NCBI RefSeq assembly: GCF_030657335.1
Contig: NZ_CP131039.1
Coordinates: forward strand, 2,620,501 to 2,684,500
Source of the DNA: Croceibacterium aestuarii
GTDB lineage: Bacteria; Pseudomonadota; Alphaproteobacteria; Sphingomonadales; Sphingomonadaceae
Length of the DNA stretch: 64,000 nucleotides
Direction: 5' to 3'
Part shown: positions 17,299 through 26,380 of the stretch, in pieces
Numbering within the stretch: the stretch's first letter is position 1
Layout: each line of letters opens with the position of its first letter
Program-made: the position numbers and the translations under genes
The notes under the pieces: generated by a model
Database searches by the model: none
What the model was told of the DNA's origin: nothing
What the model saw: only the letters and a program-made list of their open reading frames with translations

Positions 17299-17994
17299 TC
17301 AGCGGCCCGAAACCGGCGCCGTGCTGGCGGCAGCTGGCTGCTGGCCTTGCGCAGCCGCCGACGCGGCTTGCTGTTGGGCCTGCTGTTCGCGCGCCTCGCG
17401 CGGCAGCCAGCCGGCGGGCGGAACCAGCTGCACGCTCGGAACCAGCGTATTGAGCTCGTCGAGCACGGCCTGGTTGAGGTTGTACGGCGCGGCGGCGTAA
17501 AGCACGCTGTCGGGGCCGATGACCAGAGTGACGTTCTTCTTCATCGCCGCGTTCTGCACGGCGGTCGCCATCTGGTCGGTGATCTGTTCCTCGACATAGG
17601 CCTGGCTCAGCTGCACCGGCGCGAGAATCTGCTGCAGCTCCTGCTGGCCGCTCTGCTGGATCTGCTGAATCGTGTCGTATTGCTTCTGGAGCGAGGCCTG
17701 ATTCTGCGCCGCGTTGGCCGCCTGGCTTTCGGTCTGAAGCTTGGTAACGAGCGGCTGCAACTGGGCCTGAATGGCCTGCCGGCGCGCGGTCGCCTGATCG
17801 ATCTGCGCCTTGTAGGTGACCTGCCGCTGCTGCTGCGCGGTCTTGAAGGCGTTCGAATTGGCGATCACCAGCGGCGCGTTGACGATGCCGATGCCGGCAA
17901 CCTGCTGTGCCGCGGCCGGCGAGATCGCGGCGGGCGAAACGAGCGTTGCGAGGGCGAGACCGGCGGCCAGCGCCGGTTTGGAGAAGATTTTCAT
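17299..17994 (-). CDS. OmpH/Skp-family periplasmic chaperone
   Basis: A 231-residue Skp-like protein: signal peptide (residues 1-29, ending AAAQQ), the start of the beta-body (VAGIGIVNAPLVIA), long Gln-rich helical arms (about 50-150), and a return beta strand (KKNVTLVIGPDSVLYAA). A Gln/Ala-rich tail of about 40 residues is longer than in E. coli Skp. It would escort unfolded outer-membrane proteins to BamA, whose gene lies directly upstream and ends in a TGATG overlap with this start. Confidence 0.9.
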   Translation of the reverse strand: MKIFSKPALAAGLALATLVSPAAISPAAAQQVAGIGIVNAPLVIANSNAFKTAQQQRQVTYKAQIDQATARRQAIQAQLQPLVTKLQTESQAANAAQNQASLQKQYDTIQQIQQSGQQELQQILAPVQLSQAYVEEQITDQMATAVQNAAMKKNVTLVIGPDSVLYAAAPYNLNQAVLDELNTLVPSVQLVPPAGWLPREAREQQAQQQAASAAAQGQQPAAASTAPVSGR

Positions 17995-20684
17995 CAGAAT
18001 TGTGTTCCTACGTTGAACGAGAAGCGTTTGGTATCGTCGCCTTTCTGCTTGAGCAGAGGATAGGCGAAGTCGATCCGGAACGGGCCGAACGGGGAATTCC
18101 AGTTCACCCCGATACCGATCGAAGCGCGAGGTTTCGGCGAATCGCCGTAAAATTCCTCGACGAAGGGCGGTACGCTGCTGCCGATGGGGGTGTTCGCGTT
18201 GCCCTGGGGATCGGTCGCGTTTGTCACGACTTGGATCCCGGTGACAGTCCCTGCGCTGTCGTAAACCTTCTGCTGATAGAGCGCATTGCCGTTGCTATCC
18301 CGCGAGGGGAGGAAAATACCATTGGGATAGGGGCTATTCGTCAGGGCGGGCCTCTTCACGCCGAAGACCGAACCGATGTCGAAGAAGACCGACGGCCGCA
18401 AACCCAGCTCGCGGGCGCCCGCACCGAGCGGAATTTCGAGCTCTGCACGGCCGCGGTAATATCCGGTCCCGCCCAGCGCATCGTTGCCCGTGCCCCGCGC
18501 ATTGATCGCCGTCAGGGGAGGCGGAGTGGTCGGATCGTTATCATCGTCGGGCAGATAATACCGGCGCACAACGCGCGGCCCCACGCCGCGAATGTCGAAG
18601 CCGCGCAGCTGCGGCTCTCCAAGGAAGAAGCGATCGTTGAGCAGGACGTCGGTAACGCCCGGCCCCTTGTCGGTCAGCCCCTTGATGAACCCTGCTTCGC
18701 CGGTCAGCGAGAAGACCAGCCCGCCGCCCAGCGGCCAGTATTGCGCGGCGTTGGTGGTGAGGCGGACATAGCGCGTATCGCCGCCGAGGCCGGCGAAGTC
18801 GAGGCTGGCGGTCGCGGAACGGCCGCGCGTCGGCCGCTGATAGCTGTCGAGCGTGTTGTAGATCAGCGAAAGTCCGAGGATCGAACTCAGCCGGTTGCCG
18901 ACCGCTTCGCACAAGTAGCGCCCGGCCAGCAGCGGTTCGCACGTACGCACGCCGTCGCCGTTGAGGTCGGCGTAGAACTGGTTCTCGTCGAGCGTAATCT
19001 CGTCGTAGTTGATGGTATAGCGCCCGAGCACCGAGGTGTACTCGGTCAAGGGCACGCCGAGACGGAACTGCGCGCCGGTGGTCGACTGCTTGTAGGTCGC
19101 CGTGCTGTTCTTGTAGTAACCGTTGTTGTAATCGCGGCGGTAGACGTCGACGCCCGCCGAGATGTTCCGGTCGAAGATATGCGGCTCGTTGAAGCTAATG
19201 TTGCCCGAACGCGAATAGCGCGACCAGTTGACGCCCAGGCCCACGGTCTGGCCGCGGCCACGGAAGTTGCGCTGCTGGATCGAGCCCTGGAAGATGAAGC
19301 TTTCGAGGCTCGAGAAGCCCGCCGACAGCGAAAGCTGCCCGGTCGCCTGTTCCTGCACGTTGGCCTCGAGCACGATCCGATCGGGCGCGCTGCCGTCGAC
19401 CTGCTCGACCTCGAAGTTCTCCTGGAAATAGCCGAGGCCGTTGATGCGGTTGGTGGTGCGCTTCACCGCCAGCGAGTTGAACGCATCGCCTTCGGCCAGG
19501 CGGAATTCGCGGCGTATGACCTTGTCCTGCGTCAGCGTGTTGCCGTTGACGTCGATCCGCTCGACATAGGTGCGTTGCGCCTCGCCGATGTTGAAGGTGA
19601 CGTCCATCGTGTGGGTTTCACGGTTCGGCACCGGCTTGGGCCGCACGTCGGCGAAGGCATAACCGTAGGCGCCGGCAGTCTCCTGCAACTGGTCGACGGT
19701 GTCTTCGACCAGCTTGGCGTTGTACCACTCGCCCTCTTTCATCGGCAGCGACTTGGTCATCAGGCTGGAATCGAAGTCGCGGATCTCGCTCTCGACCTTG
19801 ACGTCGCCGAACTTGTAGCGCGGACCTTCCTCGACCACGTAGGTGATGATGAAGTTCTTCTTGTCGGGCGTCAGCTCGGCGACCGCGGAAACGACGCGGA
19901 ATTCGGCGTAGCCGTTGGTCAGGTAGAACTGGCGCAACAGCTGCTGGTCGTACGCCATGCGGTCGGGGTCGTAGCTGGTCGAGGAACTGAAGATCTTCAG
20001 GAGGCTCGCCTCCTTGGTCAGCATCTCGCCCTTGAGCTTGCTGTCCGAAAAGACCTCGTTGCCGATGATGTTGATCGCCCGGACCTTGGATTTGGGCCCT
20101 TCGGTAATCTCGAAAATCACGTCGACGCGGTTTTGCGAAAGCTGCACCATCTTCGGCTCGACCGAGGCGGCGTAGCGCCCCTGCCGCTTGTACAGCTCGA
20201 TGATCCGGGCGACGTCGGCGCGCACTTTGGAGCGGGTGAAGATCTGCCTCGGGGCGAGCTTGATCTCCGGGGTGATCTTGTCGTCCTTGAGGCGCTTGTT
20301 GCCCTCGAGCACCACGCGATTGATCACCGGGTTCTCGACCACGTTGATGACCACGTTGCCGTCGTTGTTGGTGACCGAGAAATCGGCGAACAGTTCGGTC
20401 GCCGCCAGGTCCTTGAGAACCTGGTCGGCCGCGGCTGCGGTGTACCTCTGGCCGGGGCGCATCTGGATGTAGCTCAGGATCGTCTGCGGCTCGAGGCGCT
20501 GCGCGCCCGCGACCGAGATCGTCTTGATGACGTCGCTCTGCTGATCGGCCGGGGCCGGCGCAGCATCGGGCGCCGAGGGCGCATCCTGCGCGCTGGCCGC
20601 GACCGGGACACCGGCGAGGATCGTACCGCCCAGCAGGGCGATGGCAAATGGCGTCGCTGCGATCGTCTTGGCCTTGCGGCTCAT
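17994..20684 (-). CDS. bamA: Outer membrane protein assembly factor BamA
   Basis: An 896-residue Omp85 protein: signal peptide (to about residue 33), a short Ala/Pro-rich linker (APSAPDAAPAPADQQ), five POTRA domains (about 50-390) and a 16-strand beta barrel ending SFNVGTQF, with the terminal Phe recognised for outer-membrane insertion. It catalyses folding of outer-membrane proteins. The start at 20684 (MSRKAKTIAATP) is picked for the signal peptide; an ATG 12 bases upstream is possible. Neighbours rseP and skp are the usual partners. Confidence 0.95.
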   Translation of the reverse strand: MSRKAKTIAATPFAIALLGGTILAGVPVAASAQDAPSAPDAAPAPADQQSDVIKTISVAGAQRLEPQTILSYIQMRPGQRYTAAAADQVLKDLAATELFADFSVTNNDGNVVINVVENPVINRVVLEGNKRLKDDKITPEIKLAPRQIFTRSKVRADVARIIELYKRQGRYAASVEPKMVQLSQNRVDVIFEITEGPKSKVRAINIIGNEVFSDSKLKGEMLTKEASLLKIFSSSTSYDPDRMAYDQQLLRQFYLTNGYAEFRVVSAVAELTPDKKNFIITYVVEEGPRYKFGDVKVESEIRDFDSSLMTKSLPMKEGEWYNAKLVEDTVDQLQETAGAYGYAFADVRPKPVPNRETHTMDVTFNIGEAQRTYVERIDVNGNTLTQDKVIRREFRLAEGDAFNSLAVKRTTNRINGLGYFQENFEVEQVDGSAPDRIVLEANVQEQATGQLSLSAGFSSLESFIFQGSIQQRNFRGRGQTVGLGVNWSRYSRSGNISFNEPHIFDRNISAGVDVYRRDYNNGYYKNSTATYKQSTTGAQFRLGVPLTEYTSVLGRYTINYDEITLDENQFYADLNGDGVRTCEPLLAGRYLCEAVGNRLSSILGLSLIYNTLDSYQRPTRGRSATASLDFAGLGGDTRYVRLTTNAAQYWPLGGGLVFSLTGEAGFIKGLTDKGPGVTDVLLNDRFFLGEPQLRGFDIRGVGPRVVRRYYLPDDDNDPTTPPPLTAINARGTGNDALGGTGYYRGRAELEIPLGAGARELGLRPSVFFDIGSVFGVKRPALTNSPYPNGIFLPSRDSNGNALYQQKVYDSAGTVTGIQVVTNATDPQGNANTPIGSSVPPFVEEFYGDSPKPRASIGIGVNWNSPFGPFRIDFAYPLLKQKGDDTKRFSFNVGTQF

Positions 20685-20866
20685 AAACCCGTCCATTCCA
20701 TCGACACAGATGCGTGCCATTCCCGTCCCGTCACGTCGGCTCGGCGCTTGCTTCAAAGCGTCCCGTTTCGACAACCGGCGAGGCGAACCGCGCCCTTGCC
20801 CGATGCGGCGGGGTCAATCAAGCGATCATCCCCGGTGTGCGCGCGCCGTGGCATCCTTTTCCCCGC

Positions 20867-22003
20867 CTAGCCGCCGAAAATCGGCAGCGAGGCGATATCG
20901 TTGATCGTCACGAACAGCATCAGTGCAAGCACGAAGGCTATTCCGGTCCGATAGGCCCATTCCTGACTGCGTTGGCTGGCTGGTTTGCGGCGGAGCGCCT
21001 CTGCCGCATAGAAAGCCAGGTGCCCGCCGTCGAGGGCGGGGATTGGCAACAAGTTGATGAACGCCAAGTTAAGCGAGATGAGCGCCGCGAAACTGACGAA
21101 CTGCGGCCACCCCAGGCTGAGCTGCTCGCCGGAAAACTTGGCGATCTTGATCGGCCCGCCGAGCTCCTTGACCGAGCGGTCGCCGACCAGGATCTGCTTG
21201 ATCCCGGTGACCATGAAGCGCGTGATCTGCCAGCATTCGACGAACGCCGTCCCGATTGCCTCGACCGGCCCGACGGGCCGGAACTCGCGCTCGACATCGC
21301 GGGCCATCACGCCGATCCGGCCGATCTGCGAGGCATTGCCGAATTGGTCGTGGGCGACCACGCTGGCGGTGGTGATCGGCACGGTCAGCGCCTCGTCGCC
21401 GCGATCCACCGTGAAGGTCATCCGCACCCCGGGGTGGAGCGCGACCTGCTGCACGACCTGCTCCCAGCGGGCCATGGGCTGGCCGTCGATGGCGACGATG
21501 CGGTCGCCGACCTGCAGACCGGCGGCGCGCGCCGGCGAGCTCTCGGTGAACGAGGCGATATAGTTTTCCTGCGCCGGATCGGCCGGCACGGCCTTGCCGT
21601 TGATCGTCAGGAACGCGGCGATGATCCCGACCGCCAGCAGCAGGTTGGTCACGGGCCCCGCGGCCACGATCAGCGCGCGCTGCCACAGCGGCTGCGCCTG
21701 GAAGGTCTTGCTGCGCTCTTCCTCGGGCAGGTCGAGCCATTCGCGGCTCGGCTGGCTGCTGGCGTTCATGTCGCCGGCGAACTGGACATAGCCGCCCAGC
21801 GGCAGCGCCGAGAGCTTCCAGCGCGTGCCGCGCTTGTCGGTCCAGCCGGTCAACTCCTTGCCGAAGCCGATCGAGAACGCGTCGGCCTTGACCCCGAACC
21901 AGCGCCCGACGAGGTAGTGCCCCAGCTCGTGCAAGGTGACGAGCGGGCCCAGCACCAGCAGGAAGCCGGCAATCCACATCCAGAAAGGCGGGTCGTGCAC
22001 CAC
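20867..22003 (-). CDS. rseP: RIP zinc metalloprotease RseP
   Basis: A 378-residue site-2 protease that cleaves anti-sigma factors and signal peptide remnants in the inner membrane. The zinc motif HELGH is at residues 25-29, a PDZ domain spans about 148-215, and the third zinc ligand D325 is in PALDGGHL. Only one PDZ domain is evident, as in many Alphaproteobacteria (E. coli has two). The start is GTG at 22003 or 22000, one base after the dxr stop. Confidence 0.94.
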   Translation of the reverse strand: MVHDPPFWMWIAGFLLVLGPLVTLHELGHYLVGRWFGVKADAFSIGFGKELTGWTDKRGTRWKLSALPLGGYVQFAGDMNASSQPSREWLDLPEEERSKTFQAQPLWQRALIVAAGPVTNLLLAVGIIAAFLTINGKAVPADPAQENYIASFTESSPARAAGLQVGDRIVAIDGQPMARWEQVVQQVALHPGVRMTFTVDRGDEALTVPITTASVVAHDQFGNASQIGRIGVMARDVEREFRPVGPVEAIGTAFVECWQITRFMVTGIKQILVGDRSVKELGGPIKIAKFSGEQLSLGWPQFVSFAALISLNLAFINLLPIPALDGGHLAFYAAEALRRKPASQRSQEWAYRTGIAFVLALMLFVTINDIASLPIFGG

Positions 22004-22004
22004 G

Positions 22005-23159
22005 TCAGGCGTGCTCCAGGATGTTCGACGCCCATGCCCGCGCCTCGCTGTCGACGGCGAGCACGTCGTCGAGAGTGGCAGGAGCGGATGGAAGCGTACG
22101 GGTCAAGGTCTGCTCGACCACTGCGGCAATGCGGGTGAACGCAATCTGACCGGCGAGAAAGGCCGCCACGGCGATTTCGTTCGCCGCGTTGAGCACCGCC
22201 GGGGCCGCCCCGCCCGCCTCGGCCGCCTCGCGCGCCAGCCGGGTGGCCGGGAAACGCTCCTCGTCCGGCGGGAAGAAGCTCAGCGTGCCCAGCGCCGGCA
22301 GGTCGAGGGCCTTGCACGGCGTGTCCATCCGCCCCGGCCAGGCCAGGCACGAGGCGATCGGCACGCGCATGTCCGAGGGCCCGAGCTGCGCCAGCGTCGA
22401 ACCGTCGCGGTACTCGACCAGCGAATGAACCACGCTTTGCGGATGGACGACGATGCGGATTCGCTCGAGGCCGACCGGAAACAGGTGCGCCGCCTCGATG
22501 AATTCGAGACCCTTGTTCATCATCGTCGCCGAATCGACGCTGATCTTGGCGCCCATATCCCAGTTGGGATGGGCGACGGCCTGCGCCGGGGTGACCGCGG
22601 CGAGCCGCTCGTCGCTCCAGGTGCGCAGCGGCCCGCCGCTGGCGGTCAGCGTGATCCAGCGCACGTCGGCCAGGTCCTGTCCGTGCAGGCACTGGAAAAT
22701 CGCGTTGTGCTCGGAATCGGTCGGCAGCAGCGTCGCGCCGTGGCGCGCTACGGCATCCATCAACACGTCGCCGGCCGAAACGAGCGCTTCCTTGTTCGCC
22801 AGGGCGATGATCCCGCCCTGCTCCACCGCGGCCATCGTCGGCGCCAGCCCGGCGCAGCCGACGATCGCCGCCACCGTCAGCTCCGCGCCCCGCGCCGCCG
22901 CCTCGCACAGCGCGGCCCTGCCGGCCGCCGCCTCGATCCCGCTTCCGGCGAGCGCTTCGCGCAAGTCGGCCAGGCAGCTCTCGTCGGCGACCACCGCGAC
23001 CTCGGCACCGAACTCGCGCGCCAGCGCCGCGAGCTCGCGCGCCTGGCAATTGGCGGTGAGCGCCACGACCCGCCACCTCTCGCGCTCGCGCCGGAGCAGA
23101 TCGAGCGTGGAGGCGCCGATCGATCCGGTCGCGCCGAGGATGGTGATGGACCGGGTCAT
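22005..23159 (-). CDS. dxr: 1-deoxy-D-xylulose-5-phosphate reductoisomerase
   Basis: A 384-residue enzyme that forms MEP from DXP with NADPH, the committed step of the non-mevalonate isoprenoid pathway. It has the GATGSIG nucleotide loop at residues 9-15, LANKEAL, and the metal and substrate loop HPNWDMGAKISVDSATMMNK. It lies between cdsA and rseP with one-base gaps on both sides, supplying isopentenyl units for the undecaprenyl synthase encoded upstream. Confidence 0.97.
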   Translation of the reverse strand: MTRSITILGATGSIGASTLDLLRRERERWRVVALTANCQARELAALAREFGAEVAVVADESCLADLREALAGSGIEAAAGRAALCEAAARGAELTVAAIVGCAGLAPTMAAVEQGGIIALANKEALVSAGDVLMDAVARHGATLLPTDSEHNAIFQCLHGQDLADVRWITLTASGGPLRTWSDERLAAVTPAQAVAHPNWDMGAKISVDSATMMNKGLEFIEAAHLFPVGLERIRIVVHPQSVVHSLVEYRDGSTLAQLGPSDMRVPIASCLAWPGRMDTPCKALDLPALGTLSFFPPDEERFPATRLAREAAEAGGAAPAVLNAANEIAVAAFLAGQIAFTRIAAVVEQTLTRTLPSAPATLDDVLAVDSEARAWASNILEHA

Positions 23160-23160
23160 G

Positions 23161-23874
23161 TCACGCCGCGCTCGACAGCAAGCCGACGACCAGCGCCACC
23201 GGAATCATCCCGTCGACCCGGTCGAACACCCCGCCGTGGCCGGGAATGAGCCGCGAGGAGTCCTTCGCCCCCGCCCTGCGCTTGAGCCAGGATTCGAAGA
23301 AATCCCCCGCCTGCGCGACGACCGCGAGCACGCAGCCGACGAGGAAGGCGCTGATGATCTTGTCGTAGCCGACGGCCCACACGGCGCCGAGGTCGCCGCC
23401 TTCGCTGGTGAAGAAGAACATCGCCGCGACGAGCGAGAGCCACAAGCCGGCGAAGACCATCCCGCCAACGAGCCCGGCCCAGGTCTTCGACGGGCTGATC
23501 TTGGGGGCAATCTTGGGTCCGCCGATCGTCCGCCCGCTGAAATAGGCCCCGGTGTCGGTGAAGATCACCGCGCCGATCGCGGCAATCAGGAAATAGGAAT
23601 CGAGCCGCATCAGCACCCAGGCGGCAAAGCCGAAGTAGAACAGCCCGAACGCCACCCCGGTGCCGCGCAGGCCGATGCTGGGCGTCGCCTTGATCACCAG
23701 CAGGCAGTATTCGACGAAGGCCAGCGCGGCGACGATCGCGACCAGCCCGGAAACGTAGTCCTCGCCCATCGCGATGGCGCCGACCACCAGCGCCAGCATG
23801 ACGACCGCCGAGGCGATGCGCACCGGTAGGTCGGCGTTCCTCTTGGCGGCAGGAACCGCTTCAGCGTCCGCCAT
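23161..23874 (-). CDS. cdsA: Phosphatidate cytidylyltransferase
   Basis: A 237-residue integral membrane enzyme that makes CDP-diacylglycerol, the precursor used by PgsA and PssA, both encoded in this window. The C-terminal CDS signature is clear ([12 protein letters not shown] followed by [12 protein letters not shown]), preceded by about six hydrophobic helices. The start overlaps the uppS 3' end by 14 bases. Confidence 0.94.
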   Translation of the reverse strand: MADAEAVPAAKRNADLPVRIASAVVMLALVVGAIAMGEDYVSGLVAIVAALAFVEYCLLVIKATPSIGLRGTGVAFGLFYFGFAAWVLMRLDSYFLIAAIGAVIFTDTGAYFSGRTIGGPKIAPKISPSKTWAGLVGGMVFAGLWLSLVAAMFFFTSEGGDLGAVWAVGYDKIISAFLVGCVLAVVAQAGDFFESWLKRRAGAKDSSRLIPGHGGVFDRVDGMIPVALVVGLLSSAA

Positions 23875-24541
23875 AGCGCCTCTCCCGTTTGGCGAATTCC
23901 TCGAGCGCCGCGGCCAGGTGCCTGGGCGTGAACTCGGGCCATAGCACGTCGGTGAACCACATTTCGGCGTACGCCGCCTGCCATAACAGGAAATTCGACA
24001 GCCGGACCTCGCCGCTCGTGCGGATCAGCAGGTCGAGCGGCGGCAGATCGGCGGTGTCGAGATGCGCGGCAATCGTCTCGGGGGTGATCTCTCCCGCCGC
24101 GGCCGCCTTGCTCGCGGCGCGGGCGATTTCCTGCTGCGAACCGTAGTTGAGCGCCACCGCCAGCGTCCGGCTGCCCTTCGCCGTTTGCTCCAGCGCATCT
24201 TCGAGCATCTTGACAATATCAGGGTCCAAGCCCTTCCAGTCGCCGATTATTTTCAGCCGTACGTCATTGGCGACGAACTCCGGCAGGTCGGATTTGATGA
24301 ACCGCCGCATCAGGTTCATCAGGTCGCCGATCTCCTCCTCGGGGCGCTTCCAGTTCTCCGAACTGAAGGCGTAGAGCGTCAGGCATTCGAGCCCGGTCGA
24401 ATCGAGCGAGCGGACCAGCTTGCGCACCGCCTCGACTCCGCGCTGGTGCCCCATCGCGCGCGGCAGGTGGTGGCGCTTGGCCCAGCGCCCGTTGCCGTCC
24501 ATGATGATCGCGACATGGCGGGCGCGATTGTCAGAGCCCAT
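23861..24541 (-). CDS. uppS: Isoprenyl transferase (undecaprenyl diphosphate synthase)
   Basis: A 226-residue cis-prenyltransferase producing the C55 carrier lipid for peptidoglycan and polysaccharide synthesis. Motifs: [12 protein letters not shown] with the catalytic D15, [10 protein letters not shown], and [15 protein letters not shown] near the end. The ATG at 24541 ([10 protein letters not shown]) is chosen; the frame continues upstream as MLRQAQHERISF, which is the translation of a dispersed DNA repeat and not protein. Confidence 0.95.
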   Translation of the reverse strand: MGSDNRARHVAIIMDGNGRWAKRHHLPRAMGHQRGVEAVRKLVRSLDSTGLECLTLYAFSSENWKRPEEEIGDLMNLMRRFIKSDLPEFVANDVRLKIIGDWKGLDPDIVKMLEDALEQTAKGSRTLAVALNYGSQQEIARAASKAAAAGEITPETIAAHLDTADLPPLDLLIRTSGEVRLSNFLLWQAAYAEMWFTDVLWPEFTPRHLAAALEEFAKRERRYGGR

Positions 24542-24549
24542 GAATGAAA

Positions 24550-24653
24550 TCCGTTCGTGCTGAGCTTGTCGAAGCACGTTTTGGCACCGCCTCGCAAGTT
24601 CGTCCTTCGGAAGCGCAGCTGTCGCGGAGCGACACCGGCTCAGGACGAACGGA
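24550..24653. repeat. REP-like element with inverted ends between frr and uppS
   Basis: TCCGTTCGTGCTGAGC (24550-24565) and its near-perfect inverse GCTCAGGACGAACGGA (24638-24653, one mismatch) bracket about 72 bases. The unit followed by TTGTCGAAGCAC is, from general knowledge, a frequent intergenic repeat in sphingomonads. Its paired inverted layout resembles REP doublets. It occupies most of the 123-base frr-uppS gap. Confidence 0.6.
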
Positions 24654-24664
24654 ACCGGAAAACG

Positions 24665-25222
24665 TCACTGGGTCAGGATTTCCTTTTCCTTCTGCGCGGC
24701 GGCCGCGTCGGCCTCGGCGACGTACTTGTCGGTCAGCTTCTGGACCTCGTCCTCGCCCCGCTTGCGATCATCCTCGGAAATTTCCTTCTTCTTCTCGTCT
24801 TCCTTGAGCGCTTCCATTCCGTCGCGGCGGACGTTGCGAATGGCGATCTTGGCGTTTTCGGCGTACTTGCCGGCGAGCTTGGCCAGGTCCTTGCGCCGCT
24901 CCTCGGTCAGGTCGGGCATCGGCAGGCGCAGCGTCTGGCCGTCGATCATCGGGTTGAGACCGAGGTTGGCGTGGGCGATACCCTTCTCCACTGCGGTGAC
25001 ATTGGCCTTGTCCCACACCTGCACGCTGAGCATGCGCGGTTCGGGCGCGTTGACCGTCGCCACCTGGTTGAGCGGCATCATCGCGCCGTACACCTCGACC
25101 ACCACCGGATCGAGCAGGCTGACGTTGGCCCGGCCCGTGCGCAGGCCGCCGAGATCGCCCTTCAGGCTGTCGATCGCTCCGGCCATGCGGCGTTCGATAT
25201 CGGCCTTGTCATACTTCGCCAT
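24665..25222 (-). CDS. frr: Ribosome recycling factor
   Basis: A 185-residue factor that splits post-termination ribosomes with EF-G. The chain matches the family: RMAGAIDSLKGDLGGLRTGR at the start, the domain II beta segment around YGAMMPLNQVATV, and the C-terminal helix with EDEVQKLTDKYV. The ATG at 25222 shares a base with the pyrH stop (TGATG). Confidence 0.96.
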   Translation of the reverse strand: MAKYDKADIERRMAGAIDSLKGDLGGLRTGRANVSLLDPVVVEVYGAMMPLNQVATVNAPEPRMLSVQVWDKANVTAVEKGIAHANLGLNPMIDGQTLRLPMPDLTEERRKDLAKLAGKYAENAKIAIRNVRRDGMEALKEDEKKKEISEDDRKRGEDEVQKLTDKYVAEADAAAAQKEKEILTQ

Positions 25223-25944
25223 CAGGCTTCCCCTTTCACTATGGTTTGCACGCCCCCGCCCGCCAGCACGCGCGCCAGGTTGCCCTTTTCGCGGATCGAA
25301 AAGACCACGATGGGAATCTGGTTGTCGCGGCACAGCGCCACGGCGGAGGCGTCCATCACCTTGAGATTGTCTGCCAGCACTTTGTCATAGCTGACTGTAT
25401 TGAAACGCTTTGCATCCGGGTTTTGTTTCGGATCGCTGTCGTAGACGCCGTCGACGCTGGTGCCCTTGAGCAGCGCGTCGCACTGCATTTCGGCGGCGCG
25501 CAGCGCGGCGCCGGAATCGGTCGTGAAATAGGGCGCGCCGACGCCGGCGGCAAAGATCACGATGCGGCCCTTCTCGAGATGGCGCTCGGCCCGGCGGCGG
25601 ATAACCGGCTCGCACACCTGGTCCATCTGGATCGCCGACTGGACGCGGGTGTGAACGCCGATCTTCTCGAGCGCGGATTGCATCGCGAGCGCGTTCATCA
25701 CCGTCGCCAGCATGCCCATGTAGTCGGCCTGCGCCCGGTCCATCCCCTGCGCCGCCCCGGCCATGCCGCGAAAGATATTGCCGCCCCCGATGACCAGGCA
25801 GATCTGCAGGCCGGTGTCGCGCGCCGCTTTCACTTCCCTCGCCAGCTCGGTCACGAACGCCGGATCGATGCCATACTGCTGGTCGCCCATCAGGACTTCG
25901 CCCGAGAGCTTGAGCAGGACGCGTTTGACCCGGGGCATCGACAT
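25222..25944 (-). CDS. pyrH: Uridylate kinase
   Basis: A 240-residue UMP kinase of the amino-acid kinase fold, forming UDP for nucleotide and cell-wall precursor synthesis. Motifs: [43 protein letters not shown] and KQNPDAKRF. Starts at 25944 or two codons later fit equally well. It heads the frr-uppS-cdsA run; its promoter must lie in the 436-base gap upstream. Confidence 0.96.
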   Translation of the reverse strand: MSMPRVKRVLLKLSGEVLMGDQQYGIDPAFVTELAREVKAARDTGLQICLVIGGGNIFRGMAGAAQGMDRAQADYMGMLATVMNALAMQSALEKIGVHTRVQSAIQMDQVCEPVIRRRAERHLEKGRIVIFAAGVGAPYFTTDSGAALRAAEMQCDALLKGTSVDGVYDSDPKQNPDAKRFNTVSYDKVLADNLKVMDASAVALCRDNQIPIVVFSIREKGNLARVLAGGGVQTIVKGEA

Positions 25945-26177
25945 GGGCGGCAGGAACCTCTCGGCTAGCGGAAATGCGCCGCCCTTATAGAGCGAGAGCC
26001 TGCGGTGCCAAGTATCGGGCGAAACCGAATATCCCCGGCATGGCGATTTTTCGCTTTCCTACACAGGCTTCGCTCGTCAACCTCCCGCCCGCTCCTTGAA
26101 ACGGTTGGATTCGCACCAGGCCGGCTGTCGGACCTGGGAATCTTCGGTTGCGCTGCACCGCAAGCGTTCTCCCTGCC

Positions 26178-26215
26178 GATTCCGCGAATCTGTCACCCGG
26201 CAGATTCGCGGAATT
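26178..26215. repeat. 14-bp perfect inverted repeat upstream of pyrH
   Basis: ATTCCGCGAATCTG (26179-26192) and CAGATTCGCGGAAT (26201-26214) pair without mismatch around the 8-base loop TCACCCGG, with one G-T pair beyond. There is no T-tract on either side, so it is not a standard terminator. It lies about 235 bases upstream of the pyrH start. Confidence 0.6.
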
Positions 26216-26322
26216 ATTATTCGATCGCAGTCTCTTAGAACGCGCTCTTGTGAGTGACAGGGTGTCGCTTGTGTCAACCTGGCCGTTCAGGGCAGCGCTC
26301 CGCGTCCTGAACGACGCGCACG

Positions 26323-26354
26323 AAAACGGCCGCCGGACCGAAGTCCGGCGGCCG
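26323..26354 (-). terminator. Intrinsic terminator of tsf
   Basis: An 11-bp perfect G-C-rich stem (26327-26337 with 26344-26354) with a 6-base loop; on the minus strand it is followed by TTTTCG. It lies 27 bases past the tsf stop. Confidence 0.85.
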
Positions 26355-26380
26355 CTCGTTGACCGTAATGGCGGGTCGGC

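Larger units (their letters stand above)
25945..26380. other. Non-coding gap between tsf and pyrH
   Basis: No supported gene. It holds, from right to left, the tsf terminator (26323-26354), a long perfect inverted repeat (26178-26215) and the leader and promoter region of pyrH. Short open frames here have no ribosome-binding sites and no recognisable protein sequence. Confidence 0.6.

Noticed and set aside
20685-20774. N-terminal extension of BamA by 30 residues
   Set aside because: It would bury the signal peptide behind a charged leader; the start at 20684 gives a normal signal sequence.
24542-24577. Upstream extension of uppS by 12 codons (MLRQAQHERISF)
   Set aside because: It translates the dispersed REP-like repeat; the family start is MGSDN at 24541.
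26005-26238. A 77-codon frame in the tsf-pyrH gap
   Set aside because: No ribosome-binding site, crosses the perfect inverted repeat, and has unstructured low-similarity composition.
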